A stretch of 64,000 nucleotides of DNA from Mucilaginibacter sp. Its GTDB lineage: Bacteria; Bacteroidota; Bacteroidia; Sphingobacteriales; Sphingobacteriaceae. Below the pieces are notes generated by a model. The model searched no databases. It was not told the origin of the DNA and saw nothing but the letters and a program-made list of their open reading frames with translations. A program made the translations under genes and the position numbers. The stretch is taken from contig NZ_JAQBOC010000060.1 in the NCBI RefSeq assembly GCF_028288225.1, positions 1 through 64,000 on the forward strand. Reading direction: 5' to 3'. Position 1 is the stretch's first letter, and each line of letters opens with the position of its first letter. Of the stretch, positions 60,668 to 64,000 are shown one piece after another.

Positions 60668-61456
60668 TTATTTTGCGAACCTTGGCAACAGGTCAGTGGC
60701 GGCATCCATCATTTTTAATTTATACCTGTAGCCGCCATTAAAAGCATCTTCTTCCTTTAAAAATTCATGATCTTTTTTGCTGATCCAAAAAGTCTGTGAA
60801 AAATGGCCGCCTGCATAGTCACCCTCAGTAATCAATTTCCAGCAATCAGCCTTCTCATTGCTTAGTGTAGCTATTGTTTCGCTACCGGTAACTTTGTATA
60901 AAATATATTTTGGCGGGTCCAACCCGGCATCGTAGAAATTGATTGCAAAAGTTTTACCTGCCGACAATGGCAGCATCTCAAAGGTTTCAATATCCAGGTT
61001 CCAGTTAAAGTTTGGCGCATTAAAATTAAGGGAGAAATCCTTTTTTGAATTATCAGCTATGCTATCGGCACCATTAATTTTATCATTGTCCCAGTTATAG
61101 GCGCTTGTTTTATTTTGTACGGTTTCGGAATGATAAACCGGCGCAAAATCAGCGGCTTTATTTATTGAGTAAACTTTACGGTAGCTATTAGTATCGCTGC
61201 CATACCAATGTTGTGCTATTGTAAAAACCTTTTCCCCGTTCCTGTTTTCAGTTTTAATATCCCTTAGCCAATACCAAAACCGGAGCGTTTTTTGAGCCTT
61301 GGCAGTTTGAAAATATATAAGATATTGTTTAAGCCCCGGTTTTAATACCGAAGTGAGCAACCGTTTATCTTTCAGGCGGATGGTATCCGTTTGTCCGTAA
61401 GCTAAGCTTAACGAAAAAAATATGGAAATAATAAGAACGTAATTGAACTTTTTCAT
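60668..61456 (-). CDS. Secreted protein of unknown function, DUF3108-like
   Basis: A 262-residue protein with a signal peptide (about 1-21, SLAYG). The beta-rich remainder (VYSINKAADFAPVYHSETV, AGKTFAINFYD, WKLITEGDYAGGHFSQTFWISKKDHEFLKEE) resembles DUF3108-type barrels that bind lipids or membrane precursors, but the match is weak. It lies 16 bp behind the PD40 protein gene (61473-62441), so both may be in one transcript. No catalytic motif is visible. Confidence 0.55.
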   Translation of the reverse strand: MKKFNYVLIISIFFSLSLAYGQTDTIRLKDKRLLTSVLKPGLKQYLIYFQTAKAQKTLRFWYWLRDIKTENRNGEKVFTIAQHWYGSDTNSYRKVYSINKAADFAPVYHSETVQNKTSAYNWDNDKINGADSIADNSKKDFSLNFNAPNFNWNLDIETFEMLPLSAGKTFAINFYDAGLDPPKYILYKVTGSETIATLSNEKADCWKLITEGDYAGGHFSQTFWISKKDHEFLKEEDAFNGGYRYKLKMMDAATDLLPRFAK

Positions 61457-61472
61457 TGAATATTATAAATGT

Positions 61473-62441
61473 TTAATGTGTAGTGTTTGAGATATTGACC
61501 GGGATCATCAATATATTTCCCTCGCTATTAAAAATGCTTTTATTTTCGGCTTCCAGCTCGTCATAATTTAATGGTTTCGCCTTTAGATCCCGTTTATAAA
61601 AGCCCTTTACCCTACTTGACGAGTAATACAGCATTTTTCCATCCCGGGATACATATGGAGATGAGTTAGAATCGCCGTTATTTACCTGCGGCCCTAACTT
61701 TTGCGCTGTTCCCCATTCGTTACCATTTTTTGGGCAGTAGTAGAGATCACTACCGCTTAAAAAAACCACATAGCTTTCATCAGGCGCCGTAAATGGATCT
61801 TGTACATCCTCCTTCCCAAGCAATATTAGCTGTTGGGGCTTATCATAATGGTCGCCCAGCCATTTTGCCGAGTAGCCCCCCATGCCCTTATTGCCTTCCC
61901 TATTGCGTGAGCAAAAGAAAAGCGTGCCCGAGCTGCTTACAGATGGCCCATAATTATTACTCCCGGCCAAGTTTACAGTACCATTTATGTGCTTGGGCGC
62001 CGACCATTCGTCACCCGAAATATGATCAACATACCAGATATGGTAATTCTTTTGAGGCTTATCTTCACCAGCTTCAAAAGGGCGGTTTGATATAAAAAAC
62101 ATCCTTTTACCATCCGGACTAACAAAAGGATCTGTATCGTTATACCTTCCTGAAAAAGCGGCCACTCCCGGCCTGCCCCATTTGCCGTTAACCAGCTTTG
62201 AGTAGCAGATGGTCCAGTAAATAGCGCCGCGTGAAAAGTACACCGTGTTGCCATCAGGGGTAAATGAAGTAGCCCATTCGGAGTAAGGGGTTGATACCGC
62301 ACCTTCGGCAAATACCTTCGGCCTTGAAGCGGTATCAACAATATTTGGCTGTGAAGCCTGGCTGAATACCGAAAAAATTGAGCACAATGTAATGATTATA
62401 CCAATTGTAACTTCACGTGATAACCAATATAAAAACTGCAT
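61473..62441 (-). CDS. Secreted PD40/TolB-like beta-propeller protein
   Basis: A 322-residue protein with an N-terminal hydrophobic segment (about 1-30). The repeated motif TPDGNTVYFSRG, SPDGKRMFFISNRPFE, SSSGTLFFCSRNREG, APDESYVVFLSGSD and SRDGKMLYYSSSR marks a PD40 (WD40-like) six-bladed propeller. Many Bacteroidetes carry such propellers fused to OmpA; here the propeller stands alone. It probably binds a protein or glycan ligand in the periplasm. It is followed by the gene at 60668 after 16 bp. Confidence 0.85.
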   Translation of the reverse strand: MQFLYWLSREVTIGIIITLCSIFSVFSQASQPNIVDTASRPKVFAEGAVSTPYSEWATSFTPDGNTVYFSRGAIYWTICYSKLVNGKWGRPGVAAFSGRYNDTDPFVSPDGKRMFFISNRPFEAGEDKPQKNYHIWYVDHISGDEWSAPKHINGTVNLAGSNNYGPSVSSSGTLFFCSRNREGNKGMGGYSAKWLGDHYDKPQQLILLGKEDVQDPFTAPDESYVVFLSGSDLYYCPKNGNEWGTAQKLGPQVNNGDSNSSPYVSRDGKMLYYSSSRVKGFYKRDLKAKPLNYDELEAENKSIFNSEGNILMIPVNISNTTH

Positions 62442-62567
62442 ATTAAGATCCTTAAATTATAGTTTTAAAATTTTATTTGTAAAACAGATACGGGTTTGAG
62501 ACCGATTTAATCATCCTAAGAGATTGTTTGCTATAGACACTAACCTCTGATCTCTAGCCTCTAATCA

Positions 62568-63686
62568 CTAATTTATATCCTTACCGTCCTGTAAGGTTTT
62601 AATAAATTTATCCGTTATATCTTTATTCGTCTTATCCGGCGCCAGGGTATGGGCTTTTTGTGCAAATGTTAAAGCCTTTTTATAATCTCCTATTGCCGAA
62701 TACCCTCTTGCCATGCCGGCATTAGCAAGAAAATCATCCGGGTGTTTATTATAGTTCATTTTAAATATTTCAAGAGCCTCTTTACCTTTTTTATTACGGG
62801 TTAAAGTTCTTCCATAAAAATATATTTCATTTAAACTGGCATATGGCAAAGCTTTTTTCATTACATCTGCGGCTTCGGTTTTACGGCCAAGGCTGTCTAA
62901 CACAGTTGCCTTGGTACTCCATGCCTGGAAACTCTGGCTGCCGCCAAAATTTATGCTTGTTGCCGTATCAGCCCATAATAAGGCTTCATCTAAATTGGTT
63001 TTATTTTGTGCACAGTATAATGCAGCCTGGTTCCAGCTTTCCCAGCTAAAGCCTTTTTCGGTGCGCAGTTCCTGCCTGAAAGATGCCAGCTGGTTTTTCA
63101 CCGCGTCAGCCTCTATCTTAAAAGGGACAACCAGTTTTTCCCATTGCAGCTGGATGATAGCACTATTTGATGTTTGGCCGGCAAACTCATATTTCAACCT
63201 ATCAACGCTTTTATCGGCTGGTATGGGTTTTACTTTTACGCGCAGCACATCTTCATCTGGTTTATAAAAAAACGAGCCCCACGACGTTGAATTTTTTGAG
63301 AAGATCAGTGTACAGTCATCAGCACCGTAGGCAACAAAAAAGCCATACTTACCTGCGGCTAAAGGCTGACCCTCAACCTTTACATCGGTTGAAAACTCAA
63401 TGCTGGTACTCTCATTTGCGCCAGCCCTCCATGGGGCCGACTTTGAAGGACCAAAGCCCTGATCGACATATCCCGGCGGAACAAGCTGGCCCCAAATATG
63501 GCCATCACGTTTTTTTACACCGGGGCGGCTGTAATGAATGCTTACATCAGTAAGTCCTATTTGCTCACTAACTGATGCCCTTTTATTATCCCCGTCAGGA
63601 AAGGATGTTAGCTGTGCCTTAGCAATATTGGCCAAGCCAAATTGAAGACATGCTAAAATGATAAAAGCATTAAGAAGTTTTTTCAT
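62568..63686 (-). CDS. Secreted DUF2911 protein with C-terminal TPR
   Basis: I start at the ATG ending at 63686, 24 codons inside the longest frame at 63758, because it opens with a signal peptide (MKKLLNAFIILACLQF, cleaved near AKAQ). The 372-residue product has a DUF2911 domain (about 25-180, ERIGLTDVSIHYSRPGVK-type block, WGQLVPPG, KYGFFVAYG) and TPR repeats from about 195 to the end (ALLWADTATSINFG, EALEIFKMNYNKHPDDFLANAGMARGYSAIGDYKKAL). Function of the family is not known; it is common in Bacteroidetes. The TPR part suggests protein-protein contacts. Confidence 0.85.
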   Translation of the reverse strand: MKKLLNAFIILACLQFGLANIAKAQLTSFPDGDNKRASVSEQIGLTDVSIHYSRPGVKKRDGHIWGQLVPPGYVDQGFGPSKSAPWRAGANESTSIEFSTDVKVEGQPLAAGKYGFFVAYGADDCTLIFSKNSTSWGSFFYKPDEDVLRVKVKPIPADKSVDRLKYEFAGQTSNSAIIQLQWEKLVVPFKIEADAVKNQLASFRQELRTEKGFSWESWNQAALYCAQNKTNLDEALLWADTATSINFGGSQSFQAWSTKATVLDSLGRKTEAADVMKKALPYASLNEIYFYGRTLTRNKKGKEALEIFKMNYNKHPDDFLANAGMARGYSAIGDYKKALTFAQKAHTLAPDKTNKDITDKFIKTLQDGKDIN

Positions 63687-63905
63687 GTCAAAGGTTTTTA
63701 AATGTGGATTTGAAACAGAATATTTATTAAAGCTGGTTTTTATCGGGTAATCAAACAAATCATTTAAACCTTATACCGTTTATTTTAAATGATTTACCTA
63801 ATAATATCAACAGACGGTATTTACCATAAAGCAGCATTTATTGAATAAAAAAGGCGAATTATTGAAAACCAGCGGCAGGAATGAAAAAGCTTTGTAAATT
63901 TAAAA

Positions 63906-64000
63906 ATGGAATTTAATGGCAGCAAGGCAACACTTAAACAGCTTCAATGGCTTATTTGGGTAGCGGTTTTTTTAATTATATTTTTTTCATACCTGCCCGA
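63906..64000 (+). CDS. N-terminal fragment of a membrane protein, cut by the window edge
   Basis: An open frame from the ATG at 63906 runs to the end of the window (31 codons plus 2 bases) without a stop. It begins MEFNGSKATLKQLQW and goes on with a hydrophobic helix (LIWVAVFLIIFFSYLP). It could be the first TM helix of a sensor kinase or other inner-membrane protein. The upstream 220 bp to the divergent DUF2911 gene hold no further gene. Confidence 0.5.
   Translation, partial: MEFNGSKATLKQLQWLIWVAVFLIIFFSYLP

Noticed and set aside
1..64000. CRISPR array, tRNA or rRNA genes
   Set aside because: I found no regularly spaced direct repeats of 25-40 bp with unique spacers and no cloverleaf or rRNA sequence; all repeated sequence is of the inverted intergenic type.

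Overview
The window looks like chromosomal DNA of a Bacteroidetes bacterium of the Sphingobacteriaceae type (Mucilaginibacter/Pedobacter-like). The grounds are two SusC/SusD pairs, single-polypeptide membrane-spanning regulators, DUF3823, DUF4468 and DUF2911 proteins, many signal-peptide and lipobox proteins, TAnnTTTG-type -7 boxes, no obvious Shine-Dalgarno sites, and many intergenic inverted repeats. The genus is inferred, not proven. I found no rRNA, tRNA, CRISPR array, transposase or phage gene.

Layout. (1) 313-14844 (+): a polysaccharide utilisation locus headed by an unusual kelch/TM/SARP-like regulator, followed by SusC, SusD, a DUF3823 lipoprotein, an unassigned TIM-barrel-like enzyme, a beta-propeller-like lipoprotein and a GH92 alpha-mannosidase. 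An alpha-mannose-containing glycan is the likely target. (2) 14897-18562 (-): a CheB/CheR/PAS/histidine-kinase fusion. (3) 18851-27791: a second SusC/SusD pair (-), divergent from a secreted ThuA-like protein (+) and a Reg_prop/Y_Y_Y/TM/LuxR-HTH regulator (+). (4) 27844-36369 (-): a copper amine oxidase, three more secreted ThuA-like proteins, a DUF4468 protein, a double-thioredoxin protein and a GH9 enzyme. (5) 36876-42471 (+): a complete mannose-family phosphotransferase system (EIIA, EIIB, a fused EIIC-EIID, EI, HPr) ending in a NagB-family sugar-phosphate deaminase, with a GH18 chitinase convergent to it. (6) 43876-51549: a pectate-lyase-like beta-helix protein, a Tat-exported NIF3-like protein, the AhpD/AhpC peroxide pair and a Tat-exported clan GH-D (GH36/27-like) glycosidase. 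(7) 51725-64000: ordinary functions, including an ABC exporter, an amidase, a Fur-family regulator with a MerC protein, a sphingomyelin-synthase-like phosphatase, an MG2/TonB-plug protein with a NYN-domain protein, a PD40 propeller, a DUF2911-TPR protein and a truncated membrane protein at the edge.

Main hunt result. A 15-bp element, CTAC-N7-CTAC (a direct repeat with an 11-bp period), occurs six times between genes, each 90-120 bp from a start codon: SusC2, ThuA-1, the Reg_prop regulator, GH9, the PTS operon and the NIF3-like gene. The Reg_prop/LuxR-HTH protein, which carries a copy in front of its own gene, is the obvious candidate binder. This would join outer-membrane uptake, GH9 hydrolysis and PTS import into one regulon. 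The enzyme set (GH9 with a DATGD motif, GH18, PTS, deaminase, no deacetylase) suggests amino-sugar or chitosan oligosaccharide use, but the substrate is an inference. A self-contained PTS with its own EI and HPr is unusual for this phylum.

The intergenic DNA also carries roughly ten families of inverted repeats. Two inverted copies of one 38-bp sequence flank the HPr-deaminase-chitinase segment, and another family sits inside the PTS operon.
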